Shown here one piece after another: positions 54,026 through 63,176 of a stretch of 64,000 nt of DNA. Source of the DNA: Merluccius polli (taxonomy: Eukaryota; Chordata; Actinopteri; Gadiformes; Merlucciidae); assembly GCA_030340625.1 (NCBI GenBank), contig JAOPHQ010005424.1:124001-188000 (forward strand). The letters run 5' to 3'. The notes under the pieces are model-generated. The model saw nothing but the letters and a program-made list of their open reading frames with translations. It was not told the DNA's origin and ran no database searches. Within the stretch, counting starts at the first letter, position 1. Each line of letters starts with the position of its first letter. A program made the position numbers and the translations under genes.

Positions 54026-57000
54026 TACACAGTTGGGATGCGACCACATGATCACAGTGGGGACTTGATCATAAAAAGCAAAAGAAATAATATTATATCC
54101 TATAATACTTTTATTTCATTTGCATAGCGCTTTTCCAGGTGCTTCAAAACGGAGCAGGTTTAAAAACATTTTACAAACGTTTAACATTTTAAAAACATTG
54201 CAAACAAAACAGTCCAAGTTTAAATACAAATATTTTTGTAAAGTATGTATCTCACTTGGGACTGCTAAGACTAGTTATCAATTAAGTGTTATTCTACCTT
54301 ATCCTAATCATGCACATAATGTCAATGCACACTATTGCCATTAACACAAACATTGACAAACTCCTCATCATCTAAGCTCCAATATCACTGCAAAGGAGAT
54401 TTAGAGTGCTCTGTTATTCATTACGCTCATCTGCCTGCTGAGACATGGTTTGAGGCCAGTTATTAGCACCAACAGTGTTATGTATCTCAATACCAAAGCT
54501 TCTGGTGATGTTCAGCTAAGCACTGCTGTGAATCATGGGTAACAGCATTTTAATGAGGTCTTTGTGGAAAAACAACAAGCCTATTGTCGCAGTAGAACTC
54601 TGCCACACACCACATTTCTGGACTTTTCTGGGCTCCTCCGACAGAGGACAAAGGTAGATGTTAAGATGAGTATAAATCAATTCATTGGAGATGGCAATAT
54701 AGTACAGGCCGAGCAGATGGTACATGCTGCCATGACAGAGCTCTCTCCTGAGGGGTATTGCACAAAACTAGGATAAAGAAATCCAGGATAATTGAGCAAG
54801 CGCGGCTTGAACTAGTCTGCTCGGCGCATCCTGGCTTAATCGGTTGCACGTTTGCCGAGCCAGGATAAAAAGGAGCGGCTATGTTAAGTCGGATGAAGAT
54901 AGCTGGGATAAGTGCGCCTTCACGGCATACGTGAATAGACCTCGCGATCGCTCACAGAATCACCGATCGGAACATGGATAAAAGTCGCGTTTCATACATC
55001 ACGGCCGCTGAACAGCTCCTTATTGGTTACCCGACCCAACCCCGACGGGACCCGACGGGACCCGACGGGACCCGACGGGACCCGACGGGCCAGGTCGGGT
55101 TCGGACAGATATTTAGAAATTATGCTCGGGTTCGGGTCGGGCTCGGTCACGTCTGCGCGATTTGAAATGTGAAATTTAAAACAGCTTATTATGCATGGTA
55201 GCCAATGGGCTGTTTCACATGTTGCAAAGGTTCGATTGTGTGATTAAAATACATTTTATAAATAGGACATAAGCATGTTGCGCTCATCTGTTTGTTGACA
55301 TTTCCAAATGCGCTGCAGTTGCGTAATAAAGGCGGACTTTCATAAACACAAACGTAAATGTGTCATAGTATGAAAAAATATAGACTTTAACTGTGTTGGC
55401 CTGAGTAATAACACTTGAATCAATATAAAAAGACTGTTGCAATTGCAAACAGCCAACAGATTTAAATGAAATGAGAAATGACTATGTATGTAATATTTTA
55501 ATTCAGGATAATTAAAATGATGCAACATACTTAGAAAGACCATGCACATGCTGTAAAACACATTAATTCCTCACAGGATTGACGGTGTAAATACAGGTGA
55601 ATCACTAGGATTAATCTTAGCCTGGCTGTTAGCCTGGTCTGGAGCAGGCTAGCTGCGGAGAATAAATCACCATGGTAACTTAGCCGGAATAAGTTTGAGC
55701 TGCTTTCATGCAACCGACTTGAGGCTAAATGTAGCCAGGATAACCTAAATCCGTAAACATATCCCGGCTTAATCCCTTATCCTAGTTTTGTGCAATACCC
55801 CCCTTGAGTGTGTGTGGTGATAGCTGGTTTATCCTGGGTGCCATGATTGCTCTGCACCACAGGTGTGCAGCCCCACCCAGCCCAGAGTCTAATCAGTGTG
55901 ACTCAGGCCAGGTGAGGCTGTAAACCAGCTATTAACCACACACACTCCACACCTATCCTTAACAAGATAAAAAAAAAAGAACTAAACATTTGACTGCACA
56001 ATATTTCAGGATAGAGCAGTGGCTTAGGTGTTTGACGAAGTACTGGGTTCAATCCCCAGTGTACCAGTATATTCCTAACCCCTACCTGTTCCTTAAAGGG
56101 GTTGTAGTCAAGATTTAAGTATTATTTGTGTGTAATTTGTTAGAAATGGCATCGCCATCCATCAGCTTTTAGTGAGTGAAATGCACTGTGAGAATATGTT
56201 TTGAGTTGACTGTGCCTGCCTCTGTATGAGACCATTTAGATTTTAGATCGCTCCCGGATCATTTCTGACCAATCAGGGCACCTCTTGCCTGTCAATCACA
56301 GGTGTGTGAATGCAACACTTGTCTATAGAGTGGTGCAGTTATCGCCCTGGGTTCCCTCGACAAAAAGCCAATGGGGTTTTTCCATTGGATTTGGGATTAT
56401 TGCAGAAAATAAACTCTGTGGCAAACAAAAGTCTATGACACTCACACGTTTTGTTAAGCAAGATCATCTTCACCAATGAACACTACTTTTATGATTATTG
56501 AAGCGTAAATGCAATCGCCAGAAGTTTTTTAAGACACGTAAAAGCTTCAAAATTCACAAGTGGGGTATTTACTGATGTATTTTATGTCGTAGACCAAAAC
56601 GTGGCAATCTCTTAAGCTTGTGTTAATCAAAAACATTACTCCAGGCATCGAACCAAAAACCCATTAAAAAAACCTGTTGACTTCGAGACTTATCCCTTCA
56701 CCACTCTATGGCAGAGAAACATAGGGAGGGAGGGAGCTGAAAGTTAGGGGACGTTTTTTTGTTCTCTTCTGCTCTGTCTTTACAACTCTCCATTCATACC
56801 TACAGCAGCTTTAATGACACGTATCTGAATCCACTGTACATTACTTTGGATAAAAACCTGTTGGAATAACGGAACGTCTAATTCACAACGTGTTTGGCAG
56901 CATACCTGGTCGCAGAGCGTGGCGATCAGTCCTTCCAGATCGTGCTTCTCGTGGACGACCATCTGCTTCTCCTCATACTCTTGCTCCAGCTGCATCTCCA

Positions 57001-60000
57001 TCTGTCTCAGCTGAACCAGGAGACACCACCACACCACCATTATTTACTCCAGCCAGCCATCACTTACTGGTCATCAGTATTAATTACACACCACCGGTAG
57101 CTATTTTGGTATGAAGATTCTGGTGGGGCCACACAATATTCATACAAGAAAATTGGACTCCACTTGTTGTCCAGACAGTTTCCCCTCTGAACATAAGACA
57201 CAGAAAGCAGAACAGGGCTTTTTTGATTTAATAGCAGTTAGCCAAGTTTTCTCTTTGAACCACCCGTGGCTGAATCATCTGTTTATCTTTTCGTTGTTGA
57301 GATATGATTAAGTCATCCGGTCCATGTGGTCCAAACGTTATATTTAAAATTTTTGCTCAAGGGGTAAAGTGCTAAATCATATTGTAAATAAATAATCCAC
57401 ACAATTCATGACTACTGTTGTAATGCGTAAGTTTAACAAAGTCCCTCCATACCTTGCTAGCAAGACGTACATGCCCTCGTGCCAGTAAAATCAACCAATG
57501 GGATGCTTCTAGGGGCCCTGGCTGTCAGGCCCCACTCACGAAACTGAAAGTTCACATTGAACATTTTGCATGCCGGCGAAACTGATGTCAGTCAGAAATG
57601 TGGTGATTTATATTGATGGTGATGGTAGTGGTTAAGGGTTTATTCTTCATGTGAAATACATTAACTGTACATGGAGGTAATAGTTTGTATTTTCATGTGA
57701 GACAAATATTCCCTGCGAGGGGTGTGTGTGTGTGTGTGTTTGTGTATTTGTCTGTGGTAATTACAAATAAATCGTATACAGTTTCAAGAACAGACATACA
57801 AATAAAAACCTATTGCATTAACCGCAGGAGAAACAAAGTATTAGTTTTTGTTTCATTTGTTTTGAAATAATGATGTGTTCATGTCTTTATGTGTTTTTTC
57901 AAAATCAGACATTTTGTCAACACTCGTAGTAAACGCAGTAAACACTGTTTGGTTGGTTGGATTATTTGCATGATTTACGTGATGGACAAGACATCAACAA
58001 GACATTCGAGTGTCCTAATTGGCTCTGGCGAAGCAGACTAACGCGTTATGCCAGCTGGAAAATAAGTGTGTTGAAAATCACAACAAATGCTTTGTTGATG
58101 AGACGGCCCTCCTCGCTGTGACAGAGTCCCTCCGTCCCCCCCGCCTCGTCCCTCTCATTGGTTCTCATTCTCCTCAACCTGTCTGAGGCGTTCGACACCG
58201 TGAACCACCGGATGTGGATATATATATACTATATACTGTATACTGTATATAAAGGTGGTCTGAGTGATCGGATCTCGATGCCTCCTCAATGCGTCTTCGG
58301 TGCATTCACACCTACTTAGAGATGTCCACTTGTGATCGGATCACCCAAGACACATGTTAGTGCCAGGTGTGAACAGGGCCTATGTTAATAGCGGTTATGT
58401 TAAATGAATTGTTGTGAAATTGTTGAGAAAACGAATTGGTCTCGCTCTCTTGCGTGCGGTGGTGGTGGTGGGGGGATCTTCGTATAATTGACGAATAGTT
58501 CCAGCGAATATTGAATAGCTAGAATTTAGCTTGAAATGCCCATCCCTAGTAGTTACACTAATGTTTAGCTGACAAGCTGCAGCTATGTGTTAAATCATGG
58601 CTTGTTGCGACCACGGTTGTATTCGTTTGCGAAGCTTGTTGCGTTTAATTTTATTTCTTACATTTTGCGCAATTAAGCAACTAATGAAAACTTGGTCGAC
58701 TAAACCTCTTCCGATCGACTAATGGTTAGTCGACTATTAGGGGGCAGCCCTAAATGTATCAATATGAAGTAAATTGATACTTGAAATTGATTGAACACTG
58801 TAATACAGAATAATGACACCATCAGCATTTAGATTGGTTCCCTAAGCAAGCCTCACTTTTATTATGCAATTCGGTCTGCCACCGGGTACGATCTCCCAGG
58901 AAAAATGAAGGCTCCATTTACGGCACAAAGAAAACGCGCCAACCATTGCGCGTGCAACCAAACCAGAAGGTATAGCGCTTTTGTTTACCCAGTAGCTAAC
59001 AGTAGCTATCACCATTAGCTATACTCAGTAGTGGAAATGGCGGACGGTGGAACAACCGAAGTAAAGCCAATCTGATGACACTACTTATATCTGCTTATGT
59101 TATGTGTTTGCATTGAGTATACTACCTGAATAAACCTCATGTCCCGACTCGCCAGGCGATCCAGTCAAGTATGTTTTAAATGCTTTAGAGGAATAAAGCA
59201 GGAATGTCCCGACATTCCTGCTTTAAATCTGAACCTATGCATTGGACAAACTTATTTTAAAAGGGCAAATTATAATACTGTAACAAGTAACTCACTGTGT
59301 TGATATTTCGTCTCTCACCAGTTGCCGGAAAGCGTATGGAAGGCATTTACTGTATGTTTAAAATAAGGTATAATCATTATCTTGCCTATATGCTCTATGA
59401 ATGAAAATAAGTGTGAATAAATACAGAGAATCGCAGATGGGTGACTCTAATATAAATAAACCTTAGATGTTTAGCGCCCCCAATATAGTTAGATTCTCAG
59501 GGCTACCCGAAAAGTACAGATGGTACATCCCACAGAAGCGTTCGAGAGCACAAGCGACGCCAATCAGGCTGGAATATCTAACCCCTTGATAAACCTATAA
59601 ATTCCTTGACTAATCTCTAACACTTTGATTAGTTCCTGGGTTGGCCAGATAAGGCAAAATAAAACACCTGACAGGGAAGGCATTGTTCTTGCCTTGTTGA
59701 CCAAATGGTCCCCCAAAGTTGTTCTGTACCTTCCCCTAGTCTCTTTACATCTGGCAACTCTCCCCTGCCTGGCTAGTGGAGATCATACATCTTCTCTAAG
59801 AATCAAGGGTGTAGGCACACACACACTTAACGTTACATTCAAAGTTTTAATCATGGCTTACTTTATGTGTGAATTCCACAATCATAAATTGTGTTTTTGT
59901 TTTCAATTGGTTGAATGAATATATTGTTTGAGTAGAAGTGATTTTCATTGTGCTCATATATGTTGACTAGGGGTGTCCCCGACTAAGAATTTACAAAGTC

Positions 60001-61880
60001 GAATCTGATTCGTCTTGCCTATAGTCGACTGATCGTCGAATCATGTTTTTTTTTTGTGTTTATGCTCATTGATCCATATTCTCATTTGCGACATTGGCTT
60101 CCATTTTTTCCACACCAGACTAAAGACACACATAGGTGCCCCTAGCACCTATGTGTGCTAGGGGCGGCACTTATGTCATAAACGCGCTGCGGCGACAGTG
60201 TGTTGTGCACTTGATATTTATACAAAAATAGGCTATATATCATGATTTATTGGGAGAAATAAACTATATGTAAAATCAGACATTCAGCACCGCCTATAGC
60301 CCGAATGGAATGATCCTGTGTTTTGCCGACGATTCGACTATGAGATTGGCAGTCGAATCAGGCTCTTTAGATCGAATTGTAAAATAGTCGACTATTCGGG
60401 GTCACCCCTAATGTTGACACATATATTTATGTTGACTCATGTGTCAAATGACTATGTGTAAAACGACCTTATAGTAAACAATGCATAGGTTGTTTGTTTG
60501 TTGTGATTGGTTAGTGCGTGAAGGAGGAAACCACAAAATGAGCTAATAAAACATGAAGTCTGAGCCAAGAATATCAGTTCTTTGCAAACCAATTACTTGT
60601 TTACAAGTGATAATAAAAGTCTTGAAACTTTGTATTTCTCGATCTCTCTCTTTTATTCTCTTACTTTTATAAAAGTGTGGTTTATCCATGACAAGCGCTA
60701 GCCTAGTCCTAACTAGACCTTCGTACTCATTTCATTCATACTCATGGTCTAGAACTGCTATAGAGACAAACGATTTCTCACTTGAAGGCGGGTGCTGTTG
60801 AAGTTTAAAACCTATTGGCTCTGCCCAGTGCCACTCTGGATCTGCCTTAACCAATCGCTAACGTTTGGTCGTGACGTATTTCATGCGCCGGAAACCACGT
60901 TGCGCGCAGTACACTGTATACAAACGGCAGATGCAGTGAGCATTAGCATTAGCCTGGTTCCGCCCGCCTCCGTACTTCCGCTCAATAACTGAAATTCGCG
61001 CACGACCTATAGGTCACTGTTCTCAGGCCGCGCCTCCTGTTCGCTGATTGGAAGGACAAACTTGAGGGAAAAGAAATCGTTCTAACATACAGCACTCCCA
61101 GACCTAGTACTGAAGTGAAATGAAAATTGAGCGGAAGTACGGAGGCGGGCGAAACCAGGCTAGACAAGCGCAGCGTTATCATTAATTTAGTCTTTCTCTA
61201 GGTGAAATATAGTCCCTGGAGTAGGTGTATTGTTTTTGGATGAGCCGGTGCATCGCCAGCCTCCAACTCCTGGCATAATGTTATTAGCACCCGGTCTCTA
61301 CCGCTGCAATACGTACACTTCACGCCGCAGCTCGCTGCAGCGGTGTGCACGGTCCAGTTTCACAACGTTATCTTGTCTTTCTTTTGGAAGCTACATGATG
61401 ACACCATTTCTAAACCACCCCATCTTTTTTATATGTTATCAGCACATATCGGAAAACATATACGCCAATACGACATACGCCGATATGTATGTGATAGGCC
61501 CATATCGGCCGATAAAATCACTCTTATTCTTATTCACTCTAAGCTGCTTTGTAAGTGGCTTAATGACTCCACTGTTAAGGTGACCGTCATGCTCAGTTCA
61601 TACACGTGTTGTAAAAAAAAGCAGTGCGCAACATCAACTCAGTTTCCGTGAAAAAGTTGGACCAATGATGTGAATGATTTTTTTTCAAGACACGCATATG
61701 AACGAGTACTCTCCTATATTAGAAAATAGCACAGTGTGACACTTCCCATGGTGATATGTTTCTCCTTACTCTTCTCTGGGAGGACTTGTGGACATCTTCC
61801 AGCTCCTCTTCCTTGTCCTCCAGCTCCTTCTGGTGCATCTGCTTCATCCTCTCCATCTCCATCTCAAAACGCATGTGCAT
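42217..61880 (-). CDS. myo18a: Unconventional myosin-XVIIIa, C-terminal 768 residues (11 exons)
   Basis: Eleven exons on the minus strand (61770-61880, 56906-57010, 53826-53984, 53443-53556, 52950-53066, 52680-52763, 52272-52409, 51985-52170, 45620-45753, 43615-43767, 42217-43222) all have GT-AG junctions. They sum to 2307 bp in frame, ending at TGA 42219-42217. Residues 1 to about 380 are a heptad-rich coiled coil with blocks characteristic of MYO18A (M-Q-L-E-Q-E-Y-E-E-K-Q, L-C-D-Q-V-G-H-R-D-F-D, S-I-V-S-K-Q-E-A, E-T-S-I-R-R-I-V-D-L-Q-A-A-L-E-E-V). The rest is a low-complexity Ser/Gly/Pro tail with the conserved L-P-I-Y-Q-T-T-G-A-S, P-M-V-F-Q-N-R, L-P-A-I-R-R-A-Q and V-A-S-V-M-K-K-Y-L-K. MYO18A is a motor-like, ATPase-poor myosin that binds actin and Golgi or muscle-adhesion partners. 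The PDZ and motor exons lie beyond the window. Whether this is fish paralogue a or b is not decidable here. Confidence 0.95.
43615..43767 (-). CDS. myo18a: myo18a exon (residues 383-433)
   Basis: It completes a split Ser codon and reads D-S-M-S-S-V-G-T-E-D-V-G-E-G-I-R-N-W-L-G to M-S-N-Y-S-F, ending in CG of a split Arg codon; acceptor TTCCACAG, donor CG|GTAAGG. GC-rich. Confidence 0.9.
44026..44090. repeat. (TA)n/(CA)n microsatellite
   Basis: TA run of about 44 bp followed by a short CA run, within a myo18a intron. Confidence 0.95.
44530..45175 (+). mobile_element. hAT MITE (TAGGGGTG family, copy 2), 646 bp
   Basis: Left TAGGGGTGTCCCCGACTAAG and right (inverted) TAGGGGTGACCCCGAATAG. The duplication CTATGGCT is exact on both sides (44522-44529, 45176-45183). 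Inner palindrome: ttttggacttcaagtccaaaa near 44671-44691. No coding capacity. Confidence 0.95.
45453..45637 (-). repeat. ~90-bp tandem duplication over a myo18a exon edge
   Basis: 45453-45543 and 45554-45637 are diverged tandem copies. The second holds the real donor side of the exon (GAGAG|GTATTT) and the last ~18 exon bases. The first holds a decayed version (GAGAG|GTAATT) about 88 bp further into the intron. Confidence 0.8.
45620..45753 (-). CDS. myo18a: myo18a exon (residues 339-382)
   Basis: 44 codons plus two bases, E-M-Q-V-E-E-L-T-A-V-R-Q-T-L-Q, then S-I-R-R-I-V-D-L-Q-A-A-L-E-E-V; the end of the coiled coil. Acceptor GTGTACAG, donor GAGAG|GTATTT. A partial duplicate of its 3' edge lies 45453-45543. 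Confidence 0.95.
46085..49540 (-). mobile_element. Nearly full-length L2/Rex-type LINE
   Basis: Oriented like myo18a, inside its longest intron here. Endonuclease blocks: L-N-I-R-S-L-T-S-K-G near 49000, L-F-L-T-E-T-W near 48930, L-L-G-D-F-N-I-H near 48610, H-S-L-D-L-V near 48500. Reverse transcriptase from about 47540 to 46299: F-Q-S-G-F-R-P-R-H-S-T-E-T-A, L-D-L-S-A-A-F-D-T-I, V-P-Q-G-S-V-L-G-P, then F-A-D-N where F-A-D-D is expected, and the C-terminal S-R-L-K-T-H-L-F. It ends in a (TTA)n tail (46098-46127), typical of this group. Frameshifts separate the domains (near 48710 and 47540). Confidence 0.85.
46299..47540 (-). pseudogene. LINE reverse transcriptase, catalytic box altered
   Basis: The frame is open for about 410 codons on the minus strand. 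The conserved box reads F-A-D-N instead of F/Y-A-D-D, so one catalytic Asp is replaced. The thumb/C-terminal part (R-L-D-Y-C-N-S-L-L-F-G-L, L-H-W-L-P-V, A-P-P-Y-L-S-D-L-L) is intact. Confidence 0.8.
49555..49690. repeat. (ACT)n triplet microsatellite
   Basis: About 130 bp of imperfect CTA/ACT triplets at the 5' border of the LINE. Confidence 0.9.
49691..51100. other. Intronic repeat-derived DNA, no gene; split by a hAT MITE
   Basis: 49780-50019 and 50410-51100 read as one continuous unclassified repeat (removing the hAT MITE rejoins ...CTTGGTAC...). A 64-codon ORF at 50713 (M-D-S-D-D-F-R-T-V-Q-D-K-I-L) is not recognised. Confidence 0.4.
50020..50409. mobile_element. hAT MITE, 390 bp, exact 8-bp target duplication
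   Basis: Both ends start TAGTGGTGGGC inward, and CTTGGTAC flanks both sides (50012-50019, 50410-50417). It contains the AACCCATCCC...ACCTACGACCGACGG module (50186-50211) plus a run of G. Confidence 0.95.
51180..51975. repeat. Degenerate ~26-30-bp minisatellite beside a myo18a exon
   Basis: Units like gtgtatgctagggtggtgat plus gacagata/gatgtagatg repeat about 27 times; the most regular part (28 bp) is 51775-51900. It stops about 10 bp from the donor of exon 51985-52170. Confidence 0.9.
51985..52170 (-). CDS. myo18a: myo18a exon (residues 277-338)
   Basis: 62 codons, V-L-V-L-R-L-R-D-S to R-R-R-M-E-L; acceptor GTGTAG after a (CA)n tract, donor CTG|GTACGG. The degenerate minisatellite at 51180-51975 begins within ten bases of the donor. 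Confidence 0.95.
52171..52235. repeat. (CA)n then (ATCAC)n
   Basis: CA run followed by CACAT/CATAT pentamers, directly upstream (transcript sense) of the exon acceptor at 52170. Confidence 0.9.
52272..52409 (-). CDS. myo18a: myo18a exon (residues 231-276)
   Basis: 46 codons including F-L-E-S-S-T-V-G-R-S-I-V-S-K-Q-E-A and C-D-L-E-N-K-L-E-F-Q; acceptor GTACACAG, donor GAG|GTAAGC. Confidence 0.95.
52680..52763 (-). CDS. myo18a: myo18a exon (residues 203-230)
   Basis: 28 codons, S-S-S-D-I-S-Q-I-R-E-L-Q-A-E-L-E; acceptor TGTCAG, donor GAG|GTGAGG; phase 0/0. Confidence 0.9.
52950..53066 (-). CDS. myo18a: myo18a exon (residues 164-202)
   Basis: 39 codons, L-D-E-Q-L-V-L-L-Q-H-E-K to H-K-A-L-I-A-Q. 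Preceded on the transcript strand by a ~210-nt pyrimidine run ending CTCCTCCAG; donor CAG|GTGCTT is weak. Confidence 0.95.
53067..53278 (-). repeat. ~210-nt polypurine/polypyrimidine tract at a 3' splice site
   Basis: The plus strand is almost entirely A and G (gaggagg, gaagaag motifs). On the myo18a transcript it forms a C/T run that ends at the acceptor of exon 52950-53066. Confidence 0.9.
53443..53556 (-). CDS. myo18a: myo18a exon (residues 126-163)
   Basis: 38 codons, L-E-E-S-E-A-R-K to H-L-C-K-H-K-S-L; acceptor CTCTCAG, donor CTT|GTGAGT. (CA)- and (GT)-rich DNA flanks both sides. Confidence 0.9.
53577..53822. repeat. (GT)n-rich cryptic simple sequence
   Basis: Interspersed GT runs with atgtatacatg motifs fill the intron between exons 53443-53556 and 53826-53984. 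Confidence 0.85.
53826..53984 (-). CDS. myo18a: myo18a exon (residues 73-125)
   Basis: 53 codons, phase 0/0, beginning V-G-H-R-D-F-D-I-E-K and containing R-R-D-L-K-R-T-H-A-L-L-V-D-A-Q-L-L-L. The acceptor (GTGAAG) follows a CA/GT microsatellite within about 20 bp. Confidence 0.95.
53987..54021. repeat. (CA)n microsatellite
   Basis: About 33 bp of CA next to the acceptor of exon 53826-53984. Confidence 0.9.
54022..54751. other. Intronic DNA, no gene recognised
   Basis: A TTTTATTTCATTTGCATAGC block near 54110-54130 resembles a LINE tail; otherwise nothing identifiable. Confidence 0.4.
54752..55804. mobile_element. Harbinger-type MITE, about 1053 bp
   Basis: GGGGTATTGCACAAAACTAG at left and the same block inverted at right; TGA occurs on both sides (54749-54751, 55805-55807). 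Five GACGGGACCC units (about 55046-55090), with CCGAC/GTCGG repeats around them, mark a small inner repeat or nested element. Confidence 0.8.
55808..56005. other. Intronic DNA, nothing recognised
   Basis: No repeat or ORF of note. Confidence 0.3.
56007..56100 (+). mobile_element. tRNA-derived SINE fragment
   Basis: GATAGAGCAGTGGCTTAG resembles an A box region and TGGGTTCAATCCCCAG, about 35 bp on, a perfect B box. The body after the tRNA-like head is short. Confidence 0.6.
56101..56905. other. Intronic DNA with short repeat remains
   Basis: A possible MITE part near 56095-56300 and an inverted LINE-tail-like block TTACTTTGGATAAAA near 56840. No gene. Confidence 0.35.
56906..57010 (-). CDS. 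myo18a: myo18a exon (residues 38-72)
   Basis: 35 codons between TGGTTCAG and CAG|GTATGC, phase 0/0. It contains Q-L-E-Q-E-Y-E-E-K-Q and D-L-E-G-L-I-A-T-L-C-D-Q, nearly invariant in MYO18A. Confidence 0.95.
57011..58110. other. Intronic DNA, no gene recognised
   Basis: Apart from a short (GT)n at 57720-57740 there is no recognisable feature. Confidence 0.4.
58110..58215 (+). mobile_element. Short LINE reverse-transcriptase fragment
   Basis: V-L-I-L-L-N-L-S-E-A-F-D-T-V-N-H-R can be read around 58155-58210, equivalent to the L-D-L-S-A-A-F-D-T-I block of the LINE at 47.4 kb but in opposite orientation. Both flanks are unrelated. Confidence 0.6.
58216..59359. other. Intronic DNA with DNA-transposon end fragments
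   Basis: TTAGTCGACTATTAGGGGGC near 58727-58746 resembles a hAT end. No intact element or gene. Confidence 0.35.
59360..60690 (+). mobile_element. LTR copy B (plus), split by a hAT MITE
   Basis: 59360-59967 and 60411-60690 match copy A at 28440-29980 in opposite orientation. GATAATAAAAGTCTTG near 60610 provides a polyadenylation-type signal. No internal genes adjoin, so it is a solo LTR or remnant. Confidence 0.65.
59968..60410 (+). mobile_element. hAT MITE (TAGGGGTG family, copy 3), 443 bp
   Basis: Same ends as at 44530-45175; exact duplication ATGTTGAC on both sides (59960-59967, 60411-60418). It lacks about 200 bp of the interior present in copy 2. Confidence 0.95.
60691..60949. other. 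Intronic DNA, nothing recognised
   Basis: No features seen. Confidence 0.3.
60950..61162. mobile_element. 213-bp inverted-repeat element
   Basis: TAGCCTGGTTCCGCCCGCC with CTCCGTACTTCCGCTCAAT at the left is inverted at the right (to 61162): 38-bp arms with few mismatches. Confidence 0.8.
61163..61769. other. Intronic DNA, nothing recognised
   Basis: ORFs present here show no family resemblance. Confidence 0.35.
61770..61880 (-). CDS. myo18a: myo18a exon (window residues 1-37)
   Basis: The acceptor is CCCCCAG and the donor AGAAGA|GTAAGG. 37 codons, phase 0 at both ends, a highly charged coiled coil (F-E-M-E-M-E-R-M-K-Q-M-H-Q-K-E-L-E). It is the most upstream myo18a exon in the window. Confidence 0.9.
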
Positions 61881-61987
61881 CTGGGGGACCGGGTCAGAGG
61901 TTGCATGGATGCATGCATGAATAAATGAATGAACGAATAAATTAATTAATGTCAATGCAAAATGTATATTATAGGGCAAGTGTTTGA

Positions 61988-61992
<5 letters not shown>

Positions 61993-62057
<65 letters not shown>
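61993..62057. repeat. (TA)n microsatellite
   Basis: About 65 bp of TA upstream of the first myo18a exon in the window. Confidence 0.95.
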
Positions 62058-62060
<3 letters not shown>

Positions 62061-62227
62061 GGCGCCCGCCGGGTACAGGTAAGGAGGAGGGTATGTGGGA
62101 AAGTGGTGGATGGGGTTTATATTGCACCATGCCATCTGGTGGCCGCGGAGCGCTTTTCACTCTCCCCTCTGTCTAAAGGAAACCCGACCATATATGGAGG
62201 TCTAACGAGACCAGGAAGCGGTAGCTG

Positions 62228-62260
<33 letters not shown>

Positions 62261-62729
62261 GTATGACCCTTTTTCCCCGGAGAACCCCGTTGGCTGATCG
62301 ACCCTTGCACCGTCTGAGAACCCGCCCGTGTACCGACCCCCGCCTGTCTGACATCCCTCCCACCTGCCGAACCCTGGACCGTCTGAGAGCCCGCCTGTGT
62401 ACCGACCCCCGCCTGTCTGACATCCCTCCCACCTGCCGAACCCTGGACCGTCTGAGAGCCCGCCTGTGTACCGACCCCCGCCTGTCTGACATCCCTCCCT
62501 CCTGCCGAACCCTGGACCGTCTGAGAACCTGACCCCGTGCACCGAACTCCACGCTCAACCCCCGACGACGAGTCCAGAGCCTGAGCCCCCTCAGGACCGA
62601 CCCCCCCCCCCCCTCCGCAGCGGCGGAGTTTTCCCCTCTCTCTATCTGGTTAATTGGGAAACTGGTGTGGACAGTCAACTGTTTTCCAATACTGGTCTGG
62701 TGGCACCTCTTATCCTCCCCGAGGTTGCC

Positions 62730-62735
<6 letters not shown>
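62058..62735. mobile_element. Unclassified element with 69-bp repeats, between two (TA)n tracts
   Basis: TTGTGGCGCCCGCCGGG at left and (inverted) TTGTGGCAACCTCGGGG at right suggest ends related in style to 30411-30951. Inside are a (GA)n run (62229-62258) and three tandem 69-bp units (about 62338-62530). Because 69 is a multiple of three, the units stay open in several frames on both strands; I see no real gene. Confidence 0.5.

Positions 62736-62780
<45 letters not shown>
62736..62780. repeat. (TA)n microsatellite
   Basis: TA run forming the left flank of the Tc1 element. Confidence 0.95.
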
Positions 62781-62784
<4 letters not shown>

Positions 62785-63176
62785 GTATGCAAAAGTTTGG
62801 GCACCCCTTTAAGATTTCATGATAATTTGCTCTAACTTTATAAGAGAAGATCACAGCAACAAGATTTGATTTCCTACAGAGATGTAGACATTTGAGTGTT
62901 TTCCAGACCAAAATTCTTCGAGTAGCATTACATAGTTTTATTATGATAAAATAAAATATAAAAAATGGTATGTGCAAAAGTTTGGGCACCCTTTTAATTA
63001 CACTGATTTCAAGATCTGTAGGGATTTATAGCTGACAGGTTGCAGCACAAAATTGCTTTGACTAGCTTGTGAGACCTTCAATTACAAAGACAGGTGGAAC
63101 CAATCATGAAAAGGCTGTTTAACAGAGGCAATTGTTGGCTGTGCTTGTCCTAGGTTCTTTTTTAGAGTGTGGCAAC

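Noticed and set aside
53583..54068. 161-aa Val/Cys-rich plus-strand ORF and His/Thr-rich minus ORFs
   Set aside because: Produced by GT/CA repeats; only the myo18a exon at 53826-53984 is real.
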